Shown piece by piece: positions 35,029 through 47,512 of a stretch of 64,000 nt of DNA; the stretch's first letter is position 1, and each line of letters begins with the position of its first letter. The stretch is from positions 49,633,491 through 49,697,490 of the forward strand of contig OX104130.1 in the NCBI GenBank assembly GCA_944470555.2, written 5' to 3'. This DNA comes from Heterobilharzia americana. Taxonomy: Eukaryota > Platyhelminthes > Trematoda > Strigeidida > Schistosomatidae. The position numbers and the translations under genes were made by a program. Below the pieces are notes generated by a model, which did no database searches, was not told the DNA's origin, and worked only from the letters and a program-made list of their open reading frames with translations.

Positions 35029-35237
35029 GTGTTCGTACTAACACATCTTCAAACTGTTTATTCTCTCACACAACTTCGTCTACATTTATATCACTTTTAT
35101 TCTATCCACCTGTGATTTGGTTACTAGGATGAAGTGTGGCAACTTGACCCAATGCATTTGTATACCAGGCTCTATGTTGGTTCTTTCTCTCAGTCTGTCT
35201 GTCTGGACTAAAAGCAGATGTTGCTACTCCAGGGGTT

Positions 35238-36313
35238 CCTTCGAAATGTTTTTAGATACTCAAGGTTTTCAGTATATTTCGTGAAGAAATAAATTTCCTC
35301 ATTTGTCTGCCGCAAGTTTCACAGAAAATCACAGAAACTGATGTAGCGTTTCTTTGGATAGCAAAAAATTGCAGGCGAATTCAATGGCAAAAACAAAGGG
35401 AGGTTACAAAGGAGCTAATTCCCTTTCGACGAGGCACTTCCCATAGCTTACCTAAGCACTACCTCGGAAAAATTCCGTCAACATGTTTGTCTATCGTTCA
35501 ACTCATGTTTAATAGCAAATTTGACAAACTGACAGCAATGGGATTGCCCTTTGGACCTCCCTTTGCCAATCGTCTTATGATTGGCCTTGACACAGCACGC
35601 TGCTCCCAGGAATCGATCAATTTCATGCATATAAGAGATAAATGGACACAACCTTCATTGTTTGCAATTACAACCCGGACCTTACAAGTTTCCTACAAAA
35701 TTTCAACGACAACCACTCTTCAGGAAAATTTTACACTCGAATCCGAATTGAATCCGACATTTCATTTTTTCAATATCAGATTAAAAATTGGACCTAATAA
35801 TTCCAGATAAATATCCGCATACTGAAAAGTTTCATGGAGTGAGCAACTAGTCAACTTTAAAAACGCATGTCTTTAAGTGGGAAGGAGTCTTGTTTTCTCA
35901 CTCCTATCAAGAATAAGAAAGACTTGAATGGGTGATACATTTATTCAAGAGTCAGAAACACTCCTAGAGGTACTGTTAGAGAAAGGCTACCCATCAAAAA
36001 ACGAAATGCAAAAGTAGAAGGCTGTGAAACTGGTTCTTTCAGTTCCGAAGAGAATACTTTTGAAAAACCTCAGTTTTAAATGTGATATTGTCACTGGAGA
36101 TCTTTTTCAATATTTGTCAAAGTTTCTCAGTAGAATATTCTATCCTGCAAACCTCTGCATTGTCTTTTCATGTCAGTAGCTGATTTGGCATCGCATGAAA
36201 GACAAATCGATGCATTGAGTCTTTGCACTGTTTATAACGAATTCAATTGCTTCTGTGAAGCCAAGTGCACCAGCTACACCATGCGTTCGTCTACCAAGCA
36301 CGCTTGCAAACAT
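35238..36313 (+). mobile_element. Penelope-like element remnant, block C (truncated)
   Basis: Inverted copy of the block A element: position i in A corresponds to 51228-i here. RT motifs are around 35530-35790. The GIY-YIG tail starts at 36175 and is cut at 36313, after SSTKHACKH, where identity with block A stops abruptly. The truncation point is one end of the inverted repeat. Confidence 0.65.
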
Positions 36314-36792
36314 TTCCATTAGTGATTTATGAATCATGGAAACTATTTTCATTTTCAAATGCATTGCCTCAGTTCAGGCAATCCATCCAGCCTGCAGTTG
36401 TGCGAAATTTAACAGCACTTATATATTTTACTTTAAACACATTGGCCACTCTATAAAAAGGGGTAGGTGAAGCAAATTATAAAATTTGAGAAGCAATTAC
36501 TTAGAACTAGTACTGATGAATATCGATGAATTTCATTCTTCTCATGTACCGATGTTGACATTAAAATGCTTCATAGCCAATATCAGAAATTCGAGTAGCA
36601 ACCTCCTCCATGTTTACAGTTAACACTGATAGATGCACTGTAGAATTGTTTAGTTTCTGTTTGGATATGATTTCACCTATTTCAGTCTATTCCTTTGTCT
36701 ATTGACGTCGCACATCCACAAGTGCAGTGCAATTCAGATCTCCAGATGCCCGAGCTTCTTCAGGGACATTATATATGATATCTCGTTTGTTA
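36314..36792. other. no feature recognised between block C and inverted repeat D
   Basis: AT-rich, single copy in this window. A short open frame (36265-36456) straddles the block C border and is not supported as a gene. Confidence 0.4.
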
Positions 36793-38692
36793 CTTACTTT
36801 TATGCTTAAATCCTATTTCCTTGATCAATCTCTGTCTTAAAAGACGTAGGTCTCTTATATACATAATTCACATAATCCGAAATATCCTTCTCGTGTTTAA
36901 AATGACTTTTCTAACATGTTGCAAATGTCTTCGCTATAAATGTACTTGAATAGGCACAAGTTATATGTACTGCTACAACCCTTAAATTCTAGCCATGGAT
37001 TCTATACACGTACAGAATATTCGTGGTAGAAAAGGTTGTAGAAATGAACTTCAACACAATTTCTTGAATCAGGATGAGAGCTTGCAAAATTCCCAGTTCA
37101 TTGTGAAAATTATTCCACAGAGTTTAAGTCGGTTGTAAATCGTTATTGTTCACATTACAAAGACCAACTCATCCGAGAGAAATCATGCTGTCAAGCTAGA
37201 AAACAGTTTACACCATTCGTATTAATGACCATTTCAAGTTATCGCGAAATGCACAGATCAATTAGTATTACCTACCAACGGCAGCAAGACAATTCAGAAC
37301 ATAGGTGTCAAGTCTTCCACTTTCTTTCAAAGATAATTGATATTGTAGGGAAGTTGGTTTACACATTTCACTAAAATCTGTATGACCAAAATAGTTGTCA
37401 TTTAAAAATCAGAACTTATTGACGACTTTATTTGGACGATACGTTCAACACTAAATAAGACAAATATCAATCTGGTGTTTCATTCTCCTAAAGCCAGCTA
37501 TCGAGCAGTGATGACCATCCTGAGGCTCCTACCATAATTAATGTCACCAAGAAGTGTATACTAAGCTGTGATTTCTTTTATCAGTTGTGTTTTTTGATCA
37601 CCTTATTTAGCGTATCTTTTAGACGTATGATAATAGGAAACCTAACAAACGAATATTTCAATGCAAGTAAAGATTTCTTCTTGAAACCAAACATTTCACA
37701 TAGGATGCAACCTTCAAAGACACACAGTATCCAGAATGTGGAGTGTTCACCATTAGATGATAATAATAAACAAGTAGTTCCTGAATGGGTTAAAACATAT
37801 GACGTGTTGCATCCCATGATAGGATTGCAGTTTTAAACCTAATCAAATGGCTTTTCATAATGTCGATTAAGTAAAAAGAAAGTGATATTTTTATACTACA
37901 TTCTGGTAAATCTCTCAATGAGATCTAAAAATTATAATATTTTCGACAACAAACAGAAGGAAAATATGCTTCAAATTTTCGTTATCTTCTGAAATATGAA
38001 GCTGTATACCGAACGCACATTTGGCACCGTTAAACTTTTCCACAAATAATCACATTACACATTTGTGTTATGTATTATTGGATAGTGTGTGCATCGACAA
38101 GCTTGAAAATTTGTAGGCGAATCCAGATTTTCGACTCTCTATGCACTTAACTCGGTGGAAGAAATTTCAGACGGATATAGAATTTATTCAAACAGAAGCC
38201 TTGAGTATATGGCAATCGGAGGGATTGTTATGCTCAAAATGCCTCGATGTTTAGCGATTGCATGATCAAGACACTTCTCTTAGCAAAAACACACCATGGG
38301 TTTCACTGAAGACCTTCATGTCTCTAAAAAGGTTGTCACAAATTGACATTAGTTAATGAAGTCTTCGCCACACCTTGTTTTTATGGTTACATTTCAATGG
38401 GTGTGAGTACTTCTGTCAGAATAATAACTAAAGTGAAATGAATTCTTTCAAGCACAAAAAGAGTAATTGAAATGAAACAAAACACGTCTTTTCTGTTATC
38501 TGGGATCTGTAGGGATGTGTGAGCCATTGAAAAAAGCGTAGATAAAAGTTATCTAAACACTTTTGTTGATCATTTAGAATGAATACCCAGTAAATACCGC
38601 TCAAGAAGATACAACAAAGTTAATCCATACAGTGTCACATCCTTATGTTCTTGATTAAAATTGAGCTCAAATTAAATTTGGAGGTTTTTGTA
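36793..38692 (+). repeat. inverted repeat arm D (partner 54962-57546)
   Basis: Matches 54962-57546 as reverse complement (coordinates sum to 94335 in the ORF region). Divergence is uneven: roughly 4 percent by eye at the left end (36800-37400) but only a few single-base differences from 37580 to 38580. The partner carries about 700 extra bases (55048-55752). Arms D and E bracket block B and the unique 38.7-41.3 kb stretch. Confidence 0.85.
37585..37836 (+). CDS. possible terminal coding exon, unknown (arm D)
   Basis: An open frame of 83 codons starts directly after an acceptor-like TTTCTTTTATCAG and ends in TAA; the first ATG is at 37627 (69 codons). The product starts hydrophobic (CFLITLFSVSF), then contains NLTNEYFNASKDFF with two potential N-glycosylation sites, and ends WVKTYDVLHPMIGLQF. 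No family is recognised. The counterpart in arm E (56499-56750) is identical base for base over the frame, while the left part of the arms has diverged. No promoter or upstream exon was identified. Confidence 0.3.
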   Translation: MCFLITLFSVSFRRMIIGNLTNEYFNASKDFFLKPNISHRMQPSKTHSIQNVECSPLDDNNKQVVPEWVKTYDVLHPMIGLQF

Positions 38693-38763
38693 GATTTATT
38701 TATTGGTTTCAGGTAGGAATTTACCATGGACTGATATCACACAGAGAAATCTCCGAGATCTTT

Positions 38764-38890
38764 AGGCACTTGATATGTGTTCGTCCTGGTATGGGGCTCC
38801 TCAGCAGTGCACACCCATAACACTGCCAGGGATGGAACCCAGGTGGGTCCGCACACTAGACAAAACAGCTATCCAGCGCTCTCAAGTATC
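38764..38890 (-). repeat. tRNA-derived SINE with hammerhead-ribozyme remnant (Sm-alpha-like)
   Basis: On the - strand, a tRNA-like head (GCGCTGGATAGCTG as a decayed box A, box B match GGTTCCATCC at 38839-38830) is followed by a degenerate type I hammerhead: stem I strands GCACT (38810-38806) and AGTGC (38769-38765 as read on -), core CTGAGGA (38804-38798), a stem II hairpin with one mismatch, and GAAC (38782-38779) where an active ribozyme needs GAAA. Schistosome Sm-alpha SINE-like elements are known to carry such ribozymes. The GAAA change and the damaged stem II predict that this copy does not self-cleave. Confidence 0.6.
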
Positions 38891-41344
38891 TAATGTCTAT
38901 CTAGCTCATTATGAATGCCAACCTGAGTTCAAACTTTTTGTCTAACTTGAACAGATGTGACAAATTTTACGTTCTGCATTACTGGAATCCCTCCAATAAA
39001 TTTATATAGTGAACCATATACTCAGTGATCAGAATAGTAAAATTTACTCTTCAAGGTTTTGTCTTGTTAATTATCAAGCATTTATAGTTTGTCTATGTCT
39101 CTGTTTCAGCCTTCTCTATGTAGCCGAGGAGAAAATTGTGCTTTAGGATATGAGTTTTTTTGTGATATACTCATTTCACCAAGACGCAGTATAAACATCG
39201 TCGTTTCTTCACGTCCGTTTCCACAGGAATCCCTTGTCAATGTCAGAATAACTGTCGGACAGAATTCAAAGACCTAAATTGAATTTACATAATAAGTCGA
39301 TTCTATTCACTCGCTTCTACTCAGCTGGAGGCTGAAGCAAAATGAATGCGTAGACTGATGCAAATTTCTGAATGTAGAGCTTAGGAATTGGCAATTCAGA
39401 GTGTGCAGACATTTATCATACCAATCAAGAAGCGAATCAGTGGCTAAAATACCTAAATGACGATGTTCTCATTTTTAATGTTTAGGGCATCCATTTTACG
39501 GAAAGCTTGATCAGCAGCATATATAAAGTGATCATATTTACCAGAAAGTAGTTCAACAAACGGCATTCCCGAATATCTAGAATGTGAAAACGGAAGAAAT
39601 TGAAGTATGTGAAAAGGAGACACTGCTGGTCGCTTTCTGGATATTAGCATTGCCGCCTGCTAGTAAAAAAGATGATCTGCGGTAGCACGCTGCTTAAAAG
39701 ATTTAGGAGCACACACTAGAATGACGTTGGAAGAATCAGTTAAAGTGTTATCCAGGGATTTTGCAAACACCAATCAGGAGAATTTCTCTTTAATATAAGA
39801 ATAAAACTCTCGGAATGTGGTAGAAGTTAATGCCTCCTTAGTCCGTTCATTAGATATATAAAAAGTGGAACGTCGAAGTTAACTGGACTAAGTTTCCATC
39901 AAAAATGTATTGTCCATAATCATACCGAGGGGAACTTACCTATTAGTGTTCAGTTAATAAGCCTGTTAGAAATGGATGCAACACATCGAAATGCGTAAAA
40001 TTACCGGTGGTTTCAACGTTGTCAGATAAAACCTTCCTAAAACTACGATTGTATTTCAAATAAATACTTCAAGTCCTGAAGCTTACGACATCGACACAAC
40101 TGGAGACATAAATTCCACAAAGACGACCAAGAAATAATTGAACCTGTACATTTGAGGATATCTAAGATCCTCTGAGGGGCAGCATCCAATGAAGTTTGCA
40201 GTCGGTCTTCTTGCCGATCAGCACTGAATAAACAAGCCTGTTTCAAAGCATATCATGAGAGATTGGAAGACCCTACTTAGTTATTGTGCAGATCTAGTTT
40301 AAGCTGCATACCCCCTTTGACGTTCCACAATCAGTATTATCGAATGAGGTTGTCTGCATTTGTTACTGGTGTTAGAAGTTTGTTGAGATGTTCTTAAATT
40401 ACATGAAGATGATAAGAAATATCATTGTAAGTTTATTCCCATCTACAATATCATGTCATTAGTCTGTATTTGTCTTTCTACTTTAAATGCTGTCACGGAT
40501 ATACGGGGTAATAATGGAGAAGCTTCATCGGTTTTTGAGGATGCATGCAATTTCCAAAGTGGACATGATGGACCAGAGATGATGTTTTAGATAAATAGTG
40601 CCTGTTAGTGATGAGCGCTAAACTAGCAAACGGCGGATAGCGCATGTATCTTACCATCTAATTTTAAACTCCGAATAGCAGACACAAGGGGTTAGGTGGC
40701 GATTGTGGAACTATAATTATAGAGTATATGCAGAGTTAGATTTCCTTATGAAATAACTGAGTTAATCTTAAGAAGGATAGCTGAATAATCACAAGAGTGA
40801 CTGTAACTTCATGAGAACTGTTTAGTTTTTGGAAGGCTTAATGTTGAAGACAGAAAAATATAAAACCTCATGTTCGAATGAGTATGTGGAGTGGTGATGT
40901 TGCTGACTGCCCAGAGATATCTCACGAGGCAATCACAATAGCTTTCACTGATGCATACAACTTAAAAGCCGCTCTGAGTTGACAGTGCTTTCAGTCGAAG
41001 TAAGAGAATAATAAAGATTGCCTTATGCAGAACAAAGTGGCAGTCATGTGTTTTGAGAAAGCGATTTTTTAAAAATTGATAGCATTGTAAATATTCTCCA
41101 GTTTGCCGTTAAAAATATATAACGTCGGTTGTTTTTGAAATAATTTTGATTTATGCCCCCAAGTTATATCGATTTTAAAAGTTTTTATCATTGTTGATAG
41201 AAGTTTTGTTCTATTTCTTGTGAGTACTTAGATCAGAAGGAGTGTTATTCCTCCTATCCCATAGAAGTTTGTGGCGTTCAGAACTCTTTTCAAATAATTA
41301 GTCCAAATGTCACTTCTCTTATAGCTGTTAAGTGAGTGTACTTA
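38891..41344. other. unique stretch, no gene recognised
   Basis: Single copy in the window. The - strand frames at 40246-40043 and about 39830-39453, joined across a stop and shifts, look somewhat coding (for example SSNVILVCAPKSFKQRATAD and KYDHFIYAADQAFRKMDAL) and could be a decayed mobile element, but I cannot name a family. A + strand frame at 39089-39277 is also unassigned. Confidence 0.35.
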
Positions 41345-41426
41345 TGTTTGTGCACAGAAGGAGAAGGGAGCAATAAGCAGAATTCATATTTATACCGAGT
41401 GATGATTGAAGGTGAAGTGAGAATTT

Positions 41427-41498
41427 GAACCGTGGTAGGATTGAACCAGCGACTGCCGGGTTTCCAGCCCAGTGCTCTACCATCTGAGCCATGAGGTC
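41427..41498 (-). repeat. tRNA-derived SINE segment, block B copy
   Basis: Exact counterpart of the tRNA-like segment at 7875-7946, shifted by 33552. Box A, box B, the D stem and the GGA loop are all present. The shared sequence starts only about 80 bases to its left, so this SINE marks the edge of the duplicated block. Confidence 0.6.
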
Positions 41499-42165
41499 TG
41501 ACTACTTGCCAGATTTTATTTCATTTCCATCATAAAGGGCTATTTCGCCCGGCTACAATGTGAATTCATAACGCGTTTCCACCGCTTAACCGCATTCACA
41601 CTGGCCGCCTAGTCAGGATTTCTCATTCCAATCTCAACCTAACTGAATTAGAGAAAGGGAGCATCATATTGATTATCATTTGACTATGTGTGATTTGGAA
41701 GACTAGTAGTCACATTGGATGATGATTGAGAATTCATATTTCTGTAGCAGTATTGATTTCTTGAAGAGATACAAAAGACTTATTTGATGCGGAATATTAT
41801 CTCACACTGACAATAGTTACCTTGTTTACTTTGATTCCAGAGGTCGTTTTGATCCCTACTCTACGCCTATAATTTCTATGATTCTCTTCATTATGATTTA
41901 TTTTAATGCATCAACAGTGGAAACACATTCCATAAAATATCCGACTGTTGAGTGCCTGTAAATTCACCAGTTCCCTGCTGGGTGACACACTAATCAGCAT
42001 GTCACTGAGTCTCAGTGTAGAACCAATTTGTGTCACATTTCTAATTTCATTCTACCTAACATTAACACAGTTCTATCCATACTCAGTTATTTGATTGAAT
42101 TTACACCGGAATATTTAGGGGCTTTACACTAGTAATTACAACAATTTTACGACCCAAATTTTCAG

Positions 42166-44635
42166 GAAAGTATAAGAATGATTACCTACAATCATATGGA
42201 AAATTAGGTATGTGTGTAACTCATGGAAGAAGACCTTGGTCATTTACTGAACCTCCGTATTTGTATACATTGGGCGATAATGTAAAGGGGACTTGTCATA
42301 AGGTTAGTTGGATCTTTCGTTTATATACGTCACTAACATAATAGTGTTGCGAATTTTCATTTTTTCTTTGATCTTTTTTTGAAGTGGGCAGAACTAAGGT
42401 TGAGTTGATAATGAGTAGGGAAAAAAATGAACAAATGGTAAAAAACAAACTAACCGTGTCATAAAACCATATAGATAAGAGAACATAACTGAAGATAATC
42501 ATAGACTGAGAAGTAATATAAATTTTCTACACTCACCCCTAAGCATACAATTTAAATATGAGCTCTCGAAACCCGCGAACGTGAAGACAAAGCTGAAAGT
42601 AAACTGTTGAATTTGTGAAGTCAGTAAGCAACGTGAAAATAATAATAGTAATAATAAAATTAATGATGATAATGTGAGAACGATTATAGCTCGAAGAAAC
42701 ACCGGCTAGATAAGAACAGTGACCGTTCTCCCTCAGAACCCCATACTTCACTTACTCAGCCACGAAAATCAAACTACAAATACCGGCCTAAAACTGTGAG
42801 CGAGACACTTCAATCGACAACAAGAAGGTCAAATTTCAGGTCATCAGGACAAGCAGTCGAAATAAATATGGTGACAGTGACGAAGCTTTGATGGAAACAA
42901 TCACACACAAGCCGATCAGGACAAGCTACCAAACAAATTGTGGAGAAAACGGTATGGCTCACTTCTTACTGGAGTCTATGCTGATGATGGTGCCTTGGAT
43001 GACAATGAAAGCATCATGAATGAACCATCCAGCCTACAGAACTCGAAGCCAGCAAAACAAAATGTATCGTTTATATGGTGCTTTCATGAACATATAAAAA
43101 CACTAGTTTAAAAGTTAACTACTTATTTTGACTAGCAAACTGTAGGATAAATTGTCCACTATGGTTTTTGTTGACCACACATTGACATAAAACAAAAACT
43201 GGAATCGAAAACGTCTACCTTAGCGGTTGACTTAAACTGCTGATTTCCATTTAGGCCGCTTCCCACCAGTCCTGAAAATAATTTCTGTAGTAGCAAATGT
43301 TTGTAACCTTGGTGAAAGTCATGTTCCACCATTGAAGATGACTGGACGACTGTCTTCGAAATAACCTCGTTTAGTTCTCGGAAAAAATATCCCTACAAGA
43401 TGTTTGTATGAGCACAACCGTCAATAATCATTATTTCTGGATATTTACAATGCCACTGCAAAATCATGTAAATGATCAATTTAAAGTGAGAATGTCTTCA
43501 AATATTACTGACTTTTGCACATTTTCAGCAAAATTGTACCAAGTTCTGTGGTACAACTGTCAGGATGACTCTTAGGTGAAATAAACTGTCTGACTTGTTT
43601 TGGAATACATAACATAACGAATCTCTTGTTGCTTCGGTTACCGTACAGTATATATCTTATTTCCATTCAAAAGCCAATTAAGATAGAAGTACAGTCTCTA
43701 TATTATATAAGACATTTCAAAAGATTTCTGCAACAATGATTCAGTTGTTGTATCAGCGTTTCGGATTTCTTTCAGATATACTCACCATATATGAATAGGT
43801 CAAGCTACGGCAACTCAGAACTTCATTTACACCCATTCACTGATCACCTGAACCATTCTGCTCACTGACATTTCTTGTCTAGAGGGCAGTTAATACTCAC
43901 CTTTGCAAACAATTCTAAAAGGAAAGAGGCCCACAGCAAACAAGTAATACTGAACAGTTTTGAGGAGAATAGTGATGAATTGAGGAAGTGTTATCATCTT
44001 AAGGTATGAACGTGAATTATAGTCATCAAAAAACATAAAACTTTGTTGTCTAGATGTGGATAGTTGGTTGAATTATTTTAATTTCAAACAATTATCTCAT
44101 GGCCCACATCCAGTTTCACCTATTTCGTCCTGTGCTATGTTGTAACACCATATGCTCTTACACATGTTGATTACAGACTAGTAAACAGATGTTTACTGGA
44201 TCAGGTCGTATTGTTGTGACACATTGAGAAGTTCTATAAGGAGAAAAGGCCGAGTTGAAGATGCTTTTTTCGAGGTTATTTAGTTTGAAAAATAAGAATA
44301 TGCTGAACAAAATTCTACCAGGCTGACTGAAGTTTGTTTCCTATCTACTTATTCAAATATTTCGCAATTAAATGTGCACAGTAAATTATCGTACATCTTT
44401 CAACAACTGTTTTTACTTTGGATTTATTTAGTCTTCACTATATGGAATGTAAAACTTTTTAATATCAAAATATTTTTATTAGTACAAGTGTTCAAACGAT
44501 GGTCTTGAAATTGACTTCAAAGGAACGACTGTCAAATGTCCACAAGCTGGGGGAGAGAATGAATTCTCATTCCATAATGATAACAAACAGTACAATATAT
44601 CCATTATTTGTCCTTCATTCGAAAGTGTGTGTAAG
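42166..44635 (+). pseudogene. partial duplicate of the M8 protease gene (exons c and d only)
   Basis: The exons at 42166-42302 and 44483-44635 are identical copies of exons c and d of the gene at 6173-11083, with the same splice sites. Exons a and b are missing because the duplicated block begins in the intron before exon c. No other M8 exon, promoter or start is seen upstream before 41345. On its own this could not encode a protease: it lacks the catalytic domain and half of the Cys-rich domain. It is best called a truncated pseudogene, unless an upstream gene splices into it; exon c needs a donor leaving one base of a codon. Confidence 0.7.
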
Positions 44636-47292
44636 GTGAGCAATGACTATTCTGTTACCTTTCTTCAGTGTTGCAATGGGCGTCAAGATAAGTTGTTTTG
44701 CCAGACCCTCTCCAAATATGAAACCAATGTAAAATGACCATTATCCTATTCAATAATAAGTTGGCCAAATGAACACTCAATGTTCTGTTGAGCACACTTA
44801 GTTTAGCCTCATACGGCCTTATTTTGCCAGTGGTCAGAATGTTTTGACCTTGTTGTTTATTTACACAAAAACTGGATTCAATTTGGGGATGCTTATTTTG
44901 ATGAGCTGAAGAACGGCAAAGAGTGAACTCAGATAAACCTATTACGGCATTTGGTGCTTTTGCTCCGTGCTGGTTAGTGGCGGAGTCCAGGGGTTCTTCA
45001 GTTGGACACACCTGCACCTCAGTATGTAATGGTGTCCCCAATGAGACTCAAACCCAGAATGGACCGCCTTAAACTCCAGAGAGTAGTTTCCTCGGCTACT
45101 GAATCATGGAAGTCACCTCTTGTGTAACGAATATCATTTTTTCCTTAATGCCGCTTGTAATTTCTCATTGACTGCTATGTTGAACCGAATCGGTTGGCTT
45201 TTATTGTCATATGCGCCCCTCCAACGAGTGCTTCATTGTCACCCCAAGTTTCGTGCCTACGTCATTCGCTTGTTGGTGGGCATTACTGGAATAATGGACG
45301 TACGTTTCGTCATATTCAGGACTGGGTAACTGTATGTGTCTGCATCTCAGAAGGTGGTAGTCTTCTCACTGAAACTAGAGAGCTGTCCGTCAATGAATGT
45401 TACTTACCTTATAAATATGAAACCGAATGAAAAGTTCTTGAATTATTCTCTCTACTGATAAACTCAAAATGCTTTAGGTTCAATTCTTTGTGTTTCTCGA
45501 TCCTTTGGTGATAATTGTTCAGTTTTGTGATTTGAGAGGTCCACCACCATACTACTACTACGTTTCACTGTTCATGTTTAAGACCTTCAGTTATTAACTA
45601 CACACAATCTGAGATGAAAATTAAGACTAGGAGAATCATACAAGAATATATTGGAACACAAATATGATAGATGCAGTAAGGAGATTTAAGTTGTTGTAAA
45701 TCAAACTTCATGCATCTATGTGAGCTGTTTAGCTACTATAATCAAATAAATTATTATTAATCAGAAATCTGCACTGTTTTTTCGCATGTGTAATTTGTAT
45801 GTTTGGATGTGTAAAAATCGTCGAGTCGTCGAAGAATGTGAACAAGTTATTACTGACATAGTGTGGTGATAGTAACAAACGGAACCTCAAAACTGTTTGC
45901 TCAGCTAAATGTAAATGTCGATATCGATACTCTAAAAGGATCGTCAACTTAGTTTGGGTTTTGTTGTAAAACGACATTTTATGACGAATAAGATAGAATG
46001 TTTGTTATATATTTTCAAGGGAAAGGTATTTCTGTTTTTCGAAATTAAAGTTAAGGAAGACGGAAAGTTATTGATGTTGAAAGAGAAGCTTTTTTAGTGG
46101 AGAGTGTCATGAATGATAATGTAGAAAGCTTCATAATTAGGCAATTCATGTTCAGGAAAAACATAACTCCAAATAAATAAGATCCTAGTGAGAACATAGA
46201 AATCTTCATCAGTTTCAATGAGAAGATGATGATATTTCTAGTGCTTGAATTCCCAACCACATAACACACGGTAAGTGGTTTTATTCATTTCACTTGTAGA
46301 TGTATACTAGAAGGAACTCACCATTTAGAATGTTGTTTATTCCAATTTTCTCCATCCCTTTATTAATCTTTCGTATAACTGTTTTAGTGAAACGCGGCTA
46401 TAAACTGTGGATGAAAACCCGTCTCAGTTAAGTTCTGTTCCATGTATACGATATTGTAAAATATAAACAAATGAATACAAACAAAATGTGTTTTTGTTCT
46501 AAGGAAATACTAAAATGTAGCTTTAGCATGTTCATAAATCTCGAGGAATTTAATTAGGTTTCCTATTATCAATGAGTTTGAAATAAGATGAGATTCCTGT
46601 ACTTTCTGTTAGTGAAGCTTTCCCATAATATTGACGTCTTCTTCGTTTGAGAGTTTTACGTGGCTACGTCATCAGAAACCGAAGAAATTCATTTGAAATA
46701 TAAATGATGATGTACGATGCCGCACACGTGATGAAACCTTTTTGTTTCTTTTCAATAAAATAATTCACGGAACTCATTAAGTTGCAAATTACAGGCCATC
46801 CTTTGACCTATTCATTACATTTTAGTAAAAAGAAATATACTCCGTCATCATTATTCAGTGCTGCTATTAGGATCTCGTAAACTGTTGAATATACGCTCAG
46901 TGTCTATAGACAATCCAGATGGGTGAAATTTTTACTTGTAACGTGTACTGTGAAGTCAGTGGCTCAACCGTTAAAAGAGAAAAAAACAAATATTGGAGAA
47001 ACGTTTTGGTTGTATTGTGTTTTCTGAGCTGAGTTGTTCACTCGTGTAGCTTTCATCGTCTTTCGAGACGGCATCTTCTGCACTAGCTTCAGTATGAGAA
47101 GACTAATATGAAACAACTTTCTTGCTTTGACGTTTCTTACTGACTGTTTACAAGCTTCAATATTTACAATGAATTTTAAAAATGCTTTACTCGAAGAAAT
47201 CATCCAGAAAGGGATAGTGAAACAGAGGACAAACCGTGTGAGCTGACATTACTTCCAAATACCAAGTTATGATATCATAAATATGTTTCTAA
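44636..47292. other. block B spacer, no gene recognised
   Basis: Counterpart of 11084-13740; the same unassigned open frames recur here. Nothing new is seen. Confidence 0.45.
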
Positions 47293-47512
47293 TTTGAGCG
47301 AAAACTCTTGAAAGATTAGATGAGACCAACTGTTCAGTTTGAAACGAAAGATTCAGTATATAACTTAGCAATAATCAGAAAACAGAACGTAATAAAACAT
47401 AATGTATGCAATAATGATAACCAGTTTTCCAAAGGGAATACGAAATAATTGGGTGCAGAGTAAATAACCTCATTCAGAACAGAGTCTTTAGTAGTTACCT
47501 AGGAAAACAATA
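47293..47512. other. about 210 bases present only in block B
   Basis: Block A jumps from TTTGAG to AAAATAAG where block B has about 210 additional AT-rich bases. Short GAAAA-type microhomology stands at both ends, which suggests a deletion in block A rather than an insertion in B. No element features (terminal repeats, poly-A) are seen in the extra piece. Confidence 0.6.

Larger units (their letters stand above)
32748..36313 (+). repeat. inverted repeat arm C
   Basis: Reverse complement of 14915-18480. It shares block A alleles and not block B alleles at every differing site I compared: it lacks the 51-base piece, and it agrees with A at four substitutions in the stretch corresponding to A 17990-18200. 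Spacers are about 14.3 kb to arm A and 12.4 kb to the equivalent part of block B. Confidence 0.9.
41345..47292. repeat. segmental duplication block B, part 1
   Basis: Direct copy of 7793-13740 without indels that I could detect. It carries M8 exons c and d but not a and b, because the left breakpoint lies in the intron before exon c. The sequence to its left (38891-41344) is unrelated to the left flank of block A. Confidence 0.9.
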
